From assembly GCA_002500665.1 (NCBI GenBank), contig DLRY01000058.1:81367-115945 (forward strand): a stretch of 34,579 nucleotides of DNA. Direction: 5' to 3'. A program made the position numbers and the translations under genes. The DNA comes from Opitutia bacterium UBA7876 (GTDB lineage: Bacteria; Verrucomicrobiota; Verrucomicrobiia; Opitutales; Seribacteraceae). Below are positions 7,605 to 15,742 of this stretch, piece by piece. A model generated the notes under the pieces. It made no database searches, was not told the DNA's origin, and was given only the letters and a program-made list of their open reading frames with translations. The stretch's first letter is position 1. Each line of letters begins with the position of its first letter.

Positions 7605-8569
7605 TGCATACCCGAGCTGGAGCCTTAGCCCTTTTCCTTCTCTTATTTTCCTGCGGACGCGACCAGGGCGAGGAGTCGCCGGACGGATCCGACTCCGGAA
7701 CAAAAGAACAAGTGCCTCATGAGGGTAATGCTTCTCTTCAAGGAACCGAGCCACTCGGGACAGGGAACGATGACACTTCCTCTGAAACCGCCGATAAGGC
7801 TCCCTCGTTGGAAGCGGCCTTTCCCGAGCAGGAGCGAATACAGTTTATCCTGTCCAAGGCAAACCCCGCATATAAGGGGCAGGGACGCTTCGAGGAAAGG
7901 GACGGTCGAATCGTCGCCGCCCACTTTCCCGATTGCGGACTGCGTGATCTTTCCCCTCTGCGGGGGCTGGATCTTGAGTTCCTCGACTTGAGAGGGAACC
8001 CCGTTCGTGAAATCCGTCACTTGGAGGGGATGCCCCTCAAGAGTCTTTGGATGGAGGACACGGAAGTGGTCAACCTGAAGAGCCTGAAGGAGGCTAAGCT
8101 GGTGGAACTTGGGCTTAACAACAGCCCGGTCGAGTCCCTTGACGGCCTCCAGGGGCAACCCCTTGAGAAACTCTATGCCGTGGCTACGCGCATCACTGAC
8201 GTCGAGCCTCTTGGACGAACCAGTCTACGACAGCTATGGCTTACCGACTCGCCCGTGGCCGATCTTTCCCATTTGGCCGGTCTCCCGCTGGAGAGCCTGA
8301 CGGTCCACCGTACCCTGGTAAGGGATCTTTCCTTCGTTCGCAAGTTACCCGTCATCCAGAGGCTCCACATCGGCGAGACCTTGATAGAGGACCTTACCCC
8401 TCTTGAGGGCCTGAGGCTGTCGCGCTTGGTCTTTACGCCCTCCCGGATCAAGAGGGGCCTGGAGGTTGTCCGTAGGCTTCAAGGCTTGCGAGAGATCGGC
8501 ACCGCCTTCGACGACCGCCGAAAGGACCTCATGCCTCCGGCGGCCTTTTGGAGCTCCTTAGGCAAGTAG
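7604..8569 (+). CDS. Leucine-rich-repeat lipoprotein
   Basis: A 321-residue predicted lipoprotein: hydrophobic signal followed by a lipobox ending LLFSC near residue 16, then a Ser/Glu/Thr-rich low-complexity linker to about residue 75. From about 120 to 285 it consists of seven or so LRR units with a 21-residue period (for example LVELGLNNSPVESLDGLQGQP and LRQLWLTDSPVADLSHLAGLP). LRR solenoids bind proteins or glycans, and the lipobox places it on a membrane facing the periplasm or outside. The ATG at 7604 overlaps the DUF1080 stop (TGATG); a GTG one codon earlier is the alternative start. The ligand is unknown. It ends 10 bases before the stop of the converging small HTH gene. Confidence 0.85.
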   Translation: MHTRAGALALFLLLFSCGRDQGEESPDGSDSGTKEQVPHEGNASLQGTEPLGTGNDDTSSETADKAPSLEAAFPEQERIQFILSKANPAYKGQGRFEERDGRIVAAHFPDCGLRDLSPLRGLDLEFLDLRGNPVREIRHLEGMPLKSLWMEDTEVVNLKSLKEAKLVELGLNNSPVESLDGLQGQPLEKLYAVATRITDVEPLGRTSLRQLWLTDSPVADLSHLAGLPLESLTVHRTLVRDLSFVRKLPVIQRLHIGETLIEDLTPLEGLRLSRLVFTPSRIKRGLEVVRRLQGLREIGTAFDDRRKDLMPPAAFWSSLGK

Positions 8570-8579
8570 TACGAGGGGT

Positions 8580-8831
8580 TCACGCTTTTCGGCCGTGTCC
8601 CTTGAACTTTTCCGAGGGCGGTGGAATAGGTAGCGGTCGGGGCAAACTCAAGATCTCCTCCTTGAGAAAAAGCTTTCGGTTGTTTCTCTCGTTGGGATAG
8701 GCCTTCAGATAGCCCTTCTTGACGTATTTCATGACTGGGTGCGTCTGTTTGAAGCCGAGGATGTGGGCCGCTTCGCTCGCACTGATCGTATCCGTACTAA
8801 CGACACTTTTTTTATTACTATGGGAGTTCAT
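8580..8831 (-). CDS. Small excisionase/MerR-like helix-turn-helix protein
   Basis: An 83-residue protein with a single winged helix-turn-helix of the excisionase/MerR-like type. TISASEAAHILGFKQTHPVMKYVKKG gives helix-turn-helix residues at about 15-40, followed by a short beta wing (YLKAYPNERNNRKLFLKEEIL). The C-terminal tail is Pro-rich and basic. Such proteins bind DNA as regulators or as recombination directionality factors; no integrase or attachment site is visible here, so a regulator is more likely. It stands between the convergent LRR lipoprotein gene and the end of the sulfatase-agarase gene, with its own A/T-rich upstream gap (8832-8938). Its targets cannot be read from the sequence. 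Confidence 0.75.
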   Translation of the reverse strand: MNSHSNKKSVVSTDTISASEAAHILGFKQTHPVMKYVKKGYLKAYPNERNNRKLFLKEEILSLPRPLPIPPPSEKFKGHGRKA

Positions 8832-8880
8832 ACTTCAAGCATTGGCATCTTCATAATTTTGGCACTGCCTGCAAGTAAAA

Positions 8881-8898
8881 GAAAAACTCGCTTTTTTC
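8881..8898. repeat. A/T inverted repeat between sulfatase-agarase stop and HTH gene
   Basis: GAAAAA and TTTTTC flank a 6-base centre (CTCGCT). On the minus strand it follows the sulfatase-agarase stop by about 40 bases and is followed by a short T-rich tract, so it might act as a weak terminator. It also sits about 50 bases upstream of the HTH start, where it could be an operator. The stem is nearly all A:T, so either role is tentative. Confidence 0.25.
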
Positions 8899-8938
8899 CG
8901 CGTTTGTTTTCATCTGAATTTCTACCGAAAAATGAATA

Positions 8939-11900
8939 TTATTTCCCTGTAATTTCTTTAAGGAGTTTTTCTGTGGATTGGTTACTTTTGACTCTGGCGG
9001 GATACATTTTTGTGGTTGCACGAGTCGTAATCTTTACTAATTCGGCGTATTCCCGACCTGCGACGTCGATGAATCCGCATTGATGGTTTTCACGATCCTT
9101 CCGCCCTGAAGCCGGTTGATCAATCCACTGAAACCAATGAACGCCGACGAATCGAGGGTCGGCTAGAGCTGATGCTAGGTAGTGAGCAAAGGACAAGGCT
9201 CTTTGTCTTTGATCCCATGAACCAGACAAACCGGGACTTGGCACGCCCCGATCTACCGCTCCAAAATGAAATTCGCTGGCCATAATGGGAATATCGGCAT
9301 TGGCAGGCACCTGCCAGGATCGTACTCTTGAATCGTATACGTTGACCGAAAAGACGTCGACGGATCCGAGCGCTCCTTGGCCCAGAACGCTTGGTCCGCG
9401 GTGCGTGCGACATCCTAGATAGAGGGTGCCGGGTAAAACGTTTTCCACCGCTTTCTTACACTTGGAGAAAAAAGTCCGAACAAAGGGAAGATAGAGCTTG
9501 TCCAGATCCTTTGCCAACGCCGGGGAGTTTGGCTTGCCCAGCTTTTGCAACTGTTCAAGAGCCCACTTTTTGGTCGGATGCTCCGTGGGCATCTTGAGAA
9601 TGGTCTGTCCGATCCGGTCCGGCCACTCGAGTTCGTTCCCAATGAATATGCCGAGACAATACGGATCATTTTTGGCCCATGCCAGTTTCTTGAGTCCCTT
9701 TTCCATGTCGGCTTGGAAATCAGGGCGGAAAGGGGAGGGGAACTTCCGGTGTCCCCAGACCTGCCACCAAATCGATGAGATCAGGACATAGGGCGTCTTG
9801 CCCTCCTTTTGCAAATTTTCATCCGACCAGCAACCCAACGTGTTCAAGCCCCAAGCCCGATAGCGGTCGTGTATTCCTTGGTTGATTTTCTTTTTCCAAC
9901 CTTCCCCGAAATACCTCTGATAGTTCATTGCGGGAAAGTTCACGAATTGTTTGCCGCCCACCTTTCGCATGCCGGTCCATTGCAAGTAGTCTTTTCCTTT
10001 GGGCAGGTAGCTGAAGAAGTTACCGTGCGCCCTGTCCGGTTCGGCCAAAGTCTCGGTACGGTGTCCCGTAAGGCAAGCTCCGACCGAGAAGAACAGATAG
10101 CCCTCCGGGTCAATCAACCACCATTTGCCATCGAGTTTTTCCGTACGAAATCTGCCCGTCCCTTTCTGCTTGGGACCTCCGGTCCATCCACCGAATTTGC
10201 CAACCTTTCGCTTTTTGGTTAAGTCCTCAGCTGCCTTGAGCTGTTTGGCCATGGTTTTGCGAGCGTCCGTTATGCCTGTTGCCTTGCCAGGCCAGTCAAC
10301 TGCCCGAACTTGTCCGAGTTCGTCGAGGTAGGGTAGTTTCTCCAATTTGTTGTTGAGCCCGTCCGACTCATGCCATGCCAGAAAAGGAGGGTCGATGAGA
10401 AGATCAACCAATCCGCTCGTGGAAGTAATGACCATAGTGATTTCCCTAAGGTCTTCGGGGAAAAACCTTCGCCAATGAATACGATGGCCGTTGGGACGGG
10501 CAAGTTGACCGTTGAATGGTTTCGGTCCCCTGTATCTTTCCTCGACCATGGGAAAAGGAAAGCCGAGGGTCGTCTTTTCCCAAGATGGAGCTACCGCGAA
10601 CCCGACGGCATGATGAGACCAACTGGTTAGTTTTCCGTTGTTCAATCGACCCTCGATGGTGGTGAGTCCATCGGTCCAGTTTTGCACGGGGATGCCGATT
10701 AGCTTGTACGCGCTTGCGTCCCAATGGAGCTTGTCTTGCGGGATGAATGAAAGGTTCATCGGGCTCTTTCCGGTAACCTTGTACTTTTTCCCCCATCTAA
10801 CAGCCTTTCCGCCCTCGATTTTCTTGAGCTCGGTGAGCAAGGTGGCCCGGGGCGCGAATAATTCGGCAGAATGAATAGCCGGGCTCTTTTGCCTGCCGAT
10901 CCGTAATGCAACCGTGCTGCGCTTGGACTGCATAACCTCCTTCACTTCTAGTGCCATGCGTTTCACTCTGGTTTTTTGGGAAACCTCTTCGATCTGGTTG
11001 GAGTTTTCCAGTGGATCGGATGCAAGGTCATACAGTTCGACTGGCTCAAGTTTTTTTGTCACGATCAGTTTCCATGTGCCATTGCGAAACATTTTCTTGG
11101 ATTGTTGCCCTTGAAAAGTTCCGTTGTTTGCCTGGACGAGCAAAGACTGGCGCCCTATGGCTTCCTTTTTGCCAAGGAGAATTCCAAGGAAGGATTGGCT
11201 GTCCAACCCATGGGCACGGTCGATCGTTTGCAAAGTTATTTCCGCTAAGGTTGCGAAGATGTCTTGTAATCCGATCAGGCTATCGGACATCGATCCTGGT
11301 TTAACGGGTGAATCTTTTTGTCCATTGCCCCAACCGACGATGAAAGGTACGCGATGCCCCCCTTCGTAGATTTGCCCTTTGCTTCCGCGAAGGCCCGCGT
11401 TCGAATTGTGACCCCTTCTATGCTTGCCAGGAGCTCCGCGGGAAAGTCCGCCATTGTCACTGGTGAAGATAATGAGTGTGTTTTGGAGTTCGCCTGCCCT
11501 CCTTAGCCTGGTGATGATTTTTCCAAGCGTCAGGTCGGCTTCCACCATCATATCCAAATGTGCGTCAAGCGATGAGTCTCGCACTTGCTTGCCATCCATT
11601 TCTTCGGGAGGAGTGTGAGGGACATGGCAGGACTGGCTACAGTAATGCATGAAGAAGGGCTTGCGAATTGCGGTTTTTGAATTTTCGGAAAAGTGACGGT
11701 CCAAGAAGGAGATCGCCCGCTCGGTCAAGATCGGTCCGGCCCTGGACGAATCCCAATCCGCGGAGCCGAATCCATCCGCTTCGATGACTGATTTTCCATA
11801 GGTTCCCTTCTTCCATTCCCGTAAATTGTGTGGACCTCCGACCAACATTCCATTTTCTAAGGCGATGTAGGGAGACCCTTGAATGCCCTGCGGAAGCTCA

Positions 11901-12478
11901 TAGGCATAGTCGAATCCAAAGGAAGCTGGAGTATCTTCGACACGTTTTGAAAAATCGAAATCTTCAAAGCCTCCCTTCCTGTCGAACTTGGGCATGCCCG
12001 TCGTCTTGCTTATCACCTTTCCGCCCAAATGAACCTTGCCAATGAAGGCTGTCCGGTAACCGGCATCCTTCATGAGTTGACCGATCGTTTTCTGTCCAGG
12101 AAGCACTTGGCTGGGCATGTTGAAAAGCCAAGTGCCGTTTTCCAAACGACCCCGCCAGGGATAATTTCCGGTCATCACGCTGTAACGCGTGGGGGCACAA
12201 ACTGCGGAAGGCGAATGCGCATCCGTAAAGCGCATTCCTTGCTCCGCTATTTTTTCCAAATTAGGAAGGAAAACTTTGCTTTCCGGGTTGTAGACACGGC
12301 AGTCTCCGATGCCCATGTCATCCATGAGGAAAATCAGAACGTTAGGAGGGGAGGGCGGCAGCGCTCCTCCTTGAACTGAAGTGGCCAACAAGCTGACATA
12401 GAGGCATGTCCAGAATAAGAAGCTTAGGGATGAGCAATACGGGCGTTTGCCCTGAGGGCTGAGCTTCAAAGATTTCAC
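8939..12478 (-). CDS. Secreted sulfatase fused to a GH50 (beta-agarase)-like domain
   Basis: An unusually large two-enzyme protein of 1179 residues. I start at GTG 12478: AAGGG lies about 8 bases upstream, a signal peptide follows, and the previous gene's stop is 19 bases away. A longer frame to ATG 12622 overlaps that gene by 125 bases. After the signal, residues about 45-510 form a formylglycine sulfatase: PNVLIFLMDDMG, nucleophile Cys94 in SAVCAPTR (CxPxR), GKVHLGG and FTSDNGG. A linker follows. Residues about 560-1160 match GH50 exo-agarases: a beta-sandwich part, DGKWWLIDPEGYLFFSVGA, Glu949 in GNELEW (likely acid/base), Glu1069 in ASEFHFGA (likely nucleophile), then VHWFQWIDQPASGR and CGFIDV. 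It would desulfate and cleave a sulfated agar-like galactan in the periplasm or outside. The GH family is read from motifs only; a relative such as GH42-like is possible. Confidence 0.88.
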   Translation of the reverse strand: MKSLKLSPQGKRPYCSSLSFLFWTCLYVSLLATSVQGGALPPSPPNVLIFLMDDMGIGDCRVYNPESKVFLPNLEKIAEQGMRFTDAHSPSAVCAPTRYSVMTGNYPWRGRLENGTWLFNMPSQVLPGQKTIGQLMKDAGYRTAFIGKVHLGGKVISKTTGMPKFDRKGGFEDFDFSKRVEDTPASFGFDYAYELPQGIQGSPYIALENGMLVGGPHNLREWKKGTYGKSVIEADGFGSADWDSSRAGPILTERAISFLDRHFSENSKTAIRKPFFMHYCSQSCHVPHTPPEEMDGKQVRDSSLDAHLDMMVEADLTLGKIITRLRRAGELQNTLIIFTSDNGGLSRGAPGKHRRGHNSNAGLRGSKGQIYEGGHRVPFIVGWGNGQKDSPVKPGSMSDSLIGLQDIFATLAEITLQTIDRAHGLDSQSFLGILLGKKEAIGRQSLLVQANNGTFQGQQSKKMFRNGTWKLIVTKKLEPVELYDLASDPLENSNQIEEVSQKTRVKRMALEVKEVMQSKRSTVALRIGRQKSPAIHSAELFAPRATLLTELKKIEGGKAVRWGKKYKVTGKSPMNLSFIPQDKLHWDASAYKLIGIPVQNWTDGLTTIEGRLNNGKLTSWSHHAVGFAVAPSWEKTTLGFPFPMVEERYRGPKPFNGQLARPNGHRIHWRRFFPEDLREITMVITSTSGLVDLLIDPPFLAWHESDGLNNKLEKLPYLDELGQVRAVDWPGKATGITDARKTMAKQLKAAEDLTKKRKVGKFGGWTGGPKQKGTGRFRTEKLDGKWWLIDPEGYLFFSVGACLTGHRTETLAEPDRAHGNFFSYLPKGKDYLQWTGMRKVGGKQFVNFPAMNYQRYFGEGWKKKINQGIHDRYRAWGLNTLGCWSDENLQKEGKTPYVLISSIWWQVWGHRKFPSPFRPDFQADMEKGLKKLAWAKNDPYCLGIFIGNELEWPDRIGQTILKMPTEHPTKKWALEQLQKLGKPNSPALAKDLDKLYLPFVRTFFSKCKKAVENVLPGTLYLGCRTHRGPSVLGQGALGSVDVFSVNVYDSRVRSWQVPANADIPIMASEFHFGAVDRGVPSPGLSGSWDQRQRALSFAHYLASALADPRFVGVHWFQWIDQPASGRKDRENHQCGFIDVAGREYAELVKITTRATTKMYPARVKSNQSTEKLLKEITGK

Positions 12479-12497
12479 AGGCAACCCTTGACCCGAC

Positions 12498-14327
12498 CTA
12501 GGCACCTTTTTTCCTGTGGGCGTGGAATTCCGGCCAAGAGAGCGTTCCGTCTTTGTTTGCATCGGCCTTGGGGTTTTTCTTGAAATACTGGTTCTTCCAA
12601 TACTCCGCATCCTTAGGCACATCCTTCGACTTCTTATGCGCGTTCAGTTCTGGCCAGGAGAGCGTTCCGTCTTTGTTTGAATCGGCCTGTGGGTTTTTCT
12701 TGAAGTATTGATCCTTCCAGTATTCGTTGCTTTTTGGCTTTTCAGGAATGCTTTCCGGGATGATGGACAGTAGTTTCTTGCGGTACTTTTCGAGGGTTTC
12801 GGAATAGTTGGAATCGAGAGCCAAGTTGTTCCACTCATGGTTGTCTTTGGCCGTGTGATAGAGCTCTTCCTTGCCGTTTTCATAGCGGACGTAGCGCCAA
12901 TCCTTAAAGCGGAGCGAATAGCTTTGGTAGGCTGGGTCATAGTATTGGGCCCACTTGTATAGGGTGGTGAGCGCGTAATCAGGTCCTTCCCATTTGTCTT
13001 TTTGCGGATGGGTGAGGAAGGGCTTGAGCGAGAACCCGTCCAAGGGACGCCCCTTCTCATTTTTCATGGTGTTTTCCGGCAGACCGCACAGGTCAAGAAG
13101 CGTAGGGTATAAGTCGACGAGGGAGACAGGGTGGGCGGAACTCTTTCCTGCCTTGGAGACCCCCGGTACTCTCAAAACGAGAGGCACGCGGGTGCTTTCC
13201 TGCCAGAGGGAATTCTTGTAGAGATAATCCTTTTCTCCATTTCCCCACCCATGGTCACTGGTGAATACGACAATCGTATTCTTTGCAAGGCCGGTTTCGT
13301 CGAGCGCATGTAGAAGATCACCCACCAAATCATCGATCGATGCCACGCTTGCGAGATAGGCTTGAATGAACTTCTTCAAAGCCAGTTCGCGCTCACCCCC
13401 GTAGGATGCGATCAGGCTGTCGTACATTTTTGTTCCGCGATCTCCACTCCGGTCGTCTTCTTTCGACGTTACGGTGTTTTTAAAGGTATCCTTGGCATCG
13501 CCTTGGAGGATTTTGGGAAGTTTGATTGAATCCAAGGGAAAACGGTCGAAGTATTTTTGCGGGACGATCAAGGGGGTATGCGGACGGACGAAACCGACTC
13601 CCATGAAGAAGGGTTTACGCCCCTTTTCCGACGCAAGTTCATTAAGCCGATTGACCGCCCATTGGGCGTTCAATTCGTCTCCGGTCAAGTCGCGGTCGTC
13701 ATCCGATTCGTATTTGAGTTCGCGTTGTTTTTTCCATCCCCCGGTGATCCAAGAGTAGGGCTTGCCAGTGTCGGGAGATTTTTTATGGGAGACTTTCTCC
13801 AGAGGGCCAAAGGTACCGTCGATAATCCCGAAGTCATCCCTGAACGGGCTTGGGACCGCAAGGTGTGGAATCTTATTCTTTCCGTCGAAGAGGAAGGGGC
13901 CGTAATCGGAAGGGTGTCCGTACTCGTCCCATTCCTGATGATCCCTGTTGTGCATGACTTTTCCGGTGCCTAGGGTGTGGTATCCGTTGGCTGAGAAATG
14001 AGCCATCATGGTGCGCGAGTTCTTGAGAATCTCGTTCTTGTCCCAGTCCTCGAAGCCGAACTGTTGCGAGGTATGCGGGTAAATCCCGGTGGCGAAACTG
14101 GCCCGCGAGGGGTTGCAGATGGGGATGTTGCAATGGGCTTGGGTAAAGGAAACCCCACTCTCGATGAGCTTGCGCAGGTGGGGGGTCTTGGCTTGAGAAT
14201 GACCGCCCAGGGTCTCGACGTAATCGTTCAGGTCGTCGCAGACGATAAGAAGGACGTTGGGCTTTTGGCCCGCGTAAACCAAAGAGCATACGAGCGTGGC
14301 AAGGGCAATGCGGATGGAGAGGGTCAT
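12498..14327 (-). CDS. Iduronate-2-sulfatase-like sulfatase with two C-terminal EF-hands
   Basis: A 609-residue exported sulfatase with a signal peptide at residues 1-20. The core has KPNVLLIVCDDLNDYV (metal Asp pair), formylglycine precursor Cys71 in IPICNPSR, GTGKVMHN and FTSDHGWGNGEKDYLYKNSLWQESTRVPL, a pattern typical of the iduronate-2-sulfatase group. Near the C-terminus, two canonical calcium loops follow D-x-N-x-D-G-x-L-x-x-x-E at about residues 549-560 and 589-600, encoded by a tandem repeat. These may bind calcium for stability or attach the enzyme to the surface or to partners. The start is ATG 14327, where the signal peptide begins; the frame extends 23 residues further without a good signal. 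It lies 96 bases after the sialidase and 19 before the sulfatase-agarase. The exact sulfated sugar is unknown. Confidence 0.92.
   Translation of the reverse strand: MTLSIRIALATLVCSLVYAGQKPNVLLIVCDDLNDYVETLGGHSQAKTPHLRKLIESGVSFTQAHCNIPICNPSRASFATGIYPHTSQQFGFEDWDKNEILKNSRTMMAHFSANGYHTLGTGKVMHNRDHQEWDEYGHPSDYGPFLFDGKNKIPHLAVPSPFRDDFGIIDGTFGPLEKVSHKKSPDTGKPYSWITGGWKKQRELKYESDDDRDLTGDELNAQWAVNRLNELASEKGRKPFFMGVGFVRPHTPLIVPQKYFDRFPLDSIKLPKILQGDAKDTFKNTVTSKEDDRSGDRGTKMYDSLIASYGGERELALKKFIQAYLASVASIDDLVGDLLHALDETGLAKNTIVVFTSDHGWGNGEKDYLYKNSLWQESTRVPLVLRVPGVSKAGKSSAHPVSLVDLYPTLLDLCGLPENTMKNEKGRPLDGFSLKPFLTHPQKDKWEGPDYALTTLYKWAQYYDPAYQSYSLRFKDWRYVRYENGKEELYHTAKDNHEWNNLALDSNYSETLEKYRKKLLSIIPESIPEKPKSNEYWKDQYFKKNPQADSNKDGTLSWPELNAHKKSKDVPKDAEYWKNQYFKKNPKADANKDGTLSWPEFHAHRKKGA
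12510..12725 (-). repeat. Tandem DNA repeat encoding the two EF-hand units
   Basis: Two 96-bp units (12510-12605 and 12630-12725) offset by exactly 120 bp encode E-Y-W-K-[ND]-Q-Y-F-K-K-N-P followed by the calcium loop. They share long identical stretches such as the core around 12541-12559 and 12661-12679. The high nucleotide identity points to a recent in-frame duplication or gene conversion within the sulfatase gene. Confidence 0.85.
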
Positions 14328-14423
14328 GGAGCTTGAATGCTTAAGGAAACGACGGGCCGACAACAACGAGTTTCTGGGCCATCCTGAGCCACTCAACGCG
14401 CAAGGGACCTAAGGAGTCTCTCA

Positions 14424-15563
14424 TTATTTCGCCCAGTCCGGAATTTTGCCGTCCCCGGTGGACTCTCCTCCGAGGACCCAGCTTAGGTTGAAGCGGGCGA
14501 GGGTTCCCGCTCCTTTCGGGCCACCTTCGTAGAAGAGATATATCCAACCTTCGCTCTTGGTGCCGGGGCGACCGGAGGTGAGGGAGGAATAGGCAAACCG
14601 CTTTTCGTAAACCAGGCGCTTGACGGGCCAGGTTTCGCCCCCGTCTAAGCTTGCCCAGATGGTTCCGTGATGCCTGCCCGACGGACTTTCGATATTACTG
14701 AAAATCAGGACGTCCCGGTCCTTGATCGGCAGGCGGGTGAGACCGCCCATGAGGCCGTAGTTGCGAATCTGGTCGCCATCAGGGAGAATCTCGCAGATGG
14801 TGAGATCTTTCCAAGTGTGACCACCGTCCTTGCTCCGAGCAGTCCATCGTCTCTTCGGGTTTACCCCCTTGGGAGCCCAATGACGACGTGAGTTGTAGTA
14901 GATGGTTCCGTCCGATAGCTCGGCGATGGCGGCTTCTCCGGTGCCGTTGGCTGGAAAGGGGTCGCTGGTCTTCCAAGTCTTGCCTTGGTCGTCGCTGTAG
15001 ATTGCATTGGTATAATGCTTGGGCCAAAGTGAGTTATGGTTCCGTCCCGCATACCAGCGGGATGGACGGATAATCCTTCCCTTGTGTTCCCCGTGCCTCA
15101 AGGTAATGCCGTGATCGTTCATATGCATGGAGGGCAGGTTCCCCATCTTGTCCTTCTCGATTTTGCATTCGTGCTCCTCCCAAGTCTTGGCGTGGTCGTC
15201 GCTACGGTATACGGTCAGCTTGCTCGGCGGGTGTCCGTCCTCCACGAAGGCGAAAATCGAACCAGTGGTCTCGTCCACGGTAACTCCTCCGCCCATGAAG
15301 CCCTTGCCGACCAACCGCTCCTTGCCCCAAGTCGCTCCGCCGTCCTCGCTCCGTCGGCAGACCACACCATTCCAGACAGCCACGACCGATCCGTCCATGG
15401 CCACGACCACGTTGGGCATCCGGTCCGAGGAAAAGAGCGATTGCGACTGCAGTTCGGGTTTGCCGAGGAAGGGATTGATCTTTCCTTCCACGGATTTGGC
15501 GACAAGGTTTTTGCTGGCCGCGAGCATGAAAAGGGCGGAAATGAGGCAGGTTGTGGTTTTCAT
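14424..15563 (-). CDS. Secreted sialidase-fold (BNR repeat) protein
   Basis: A 379-residue protein with a signal peptide (MKTTTCLISALFMLAASKNLVA) and a six-bladed beta-propeller of the sialidase superfamily. At least four Asp-box motifs (S-x-D-x-G-x-T-W) are visible: RRSEDGGATW, YSDDQGKTW, RSKDGGHTW and ASLDGGETW, plus a degenerate YRSDDHAKTW. The N-terminal arginine region is less clear than the FRIP motif of classic exo-sialidases, so activity on sialic acid is uncertain. In polysaccharide loci of this group such proteins may act on other acidic sugars. It is the first gene of a three-gene minus-strand run with two sulfatases, and diverges from another sulfatase across 179 bases. A purine-rich GAAGGGAAG precedes the ATG and may serve as the ribosome binding site. 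Confidence 0.85.
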   Translation of the reverse strand: MKTTTCLISALFMLAASKNLVAKSVEGKINPFLGKPELQSQSLFSSDRMPNVVVAMDGSVVAVWNGVVCRRSEDGGATWGKERLVGKGFMGGGVTVDETTGSIFAFVEDGHPPSKLTVYRSDDHAKTWEEHECKIEKDKMGNLPSMHMNDHGITLRHGEHKGRIIRPSRWYAGRNHNSLWPKHYTNAIYSDDQGKTWKTSDPFPANGTGEAAIAELSDGTIYYNSRRHWAPKGVNPKRRWTARSKDGGHTWKDLTICEILPDGDQIRNYGLMGGLTRLPIKDRDVLIFSNIESPSGRHHGTIWASLDGGETWPVKRLVYEKRFAYSSLTSGRPGTKSEGWIYLFYEGGPKGAGTLARFNLSWVLGGESTGDGKIPDWAK

Positions 15564-15707
15564 CTTCCCTTCGTTCTTTAACGGAAAGGGCCGGAGGGCA
15601 AGCAGTCTTTAACCGGTTCTTGAATTATGCCCCTTGCAAAGGCTTCTCATCGCAGCAGGGTCTTGCGGTTCTTCAAGCCTAAAGTCCCCGGGCCCGAGGT
15701 CGCGTGC

Positions 15708-15736
15708 TTGACGCAGGGTGCAACGAAGCCTATCGC
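15708..15736 (+). promoter_or_regulatory. Weak sigma70-like promoter candidate before plus-strand sulfatase
   Basis: TTGACG, 17 bases, TATCGC. The -35 matches five of six consensus positions but the -10 only three. The predicted start would fall at or next to the sulfatase ATG at 15743, implying a nearly leaderless message, which fits the absence of a Shine-Dalgarno sequence. Weak evidence. Confidence 0.2.
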
Positions 15737-15742
15737 AGAAGT

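Noticed and set aside
8580..8831. Phage or integrative element boundary suggested by the excisionase-like protein
   Set aside because: No integrase, tRNA, direct repeats or phage genes accompany it, so it is better viewed as a small regulator.
12479..12622. ATG-initiated N-terminal extension of the sulfatase-agarase protein
   Set aside because: It would overlap the upstream sulfatase by 125 bases, reading its EF-hand repeat in another frame, and would push the signal peptide about 60 residues inside the protein.
12510..12725. Dockerin domain in the EF-hand sulfatase
   Set aside because: The two calcium loops match EF-hand spacing, but the 40-residue period and the flanking helices do not match type I dockerins, and no cohesin or scaffoldin gene is seen.
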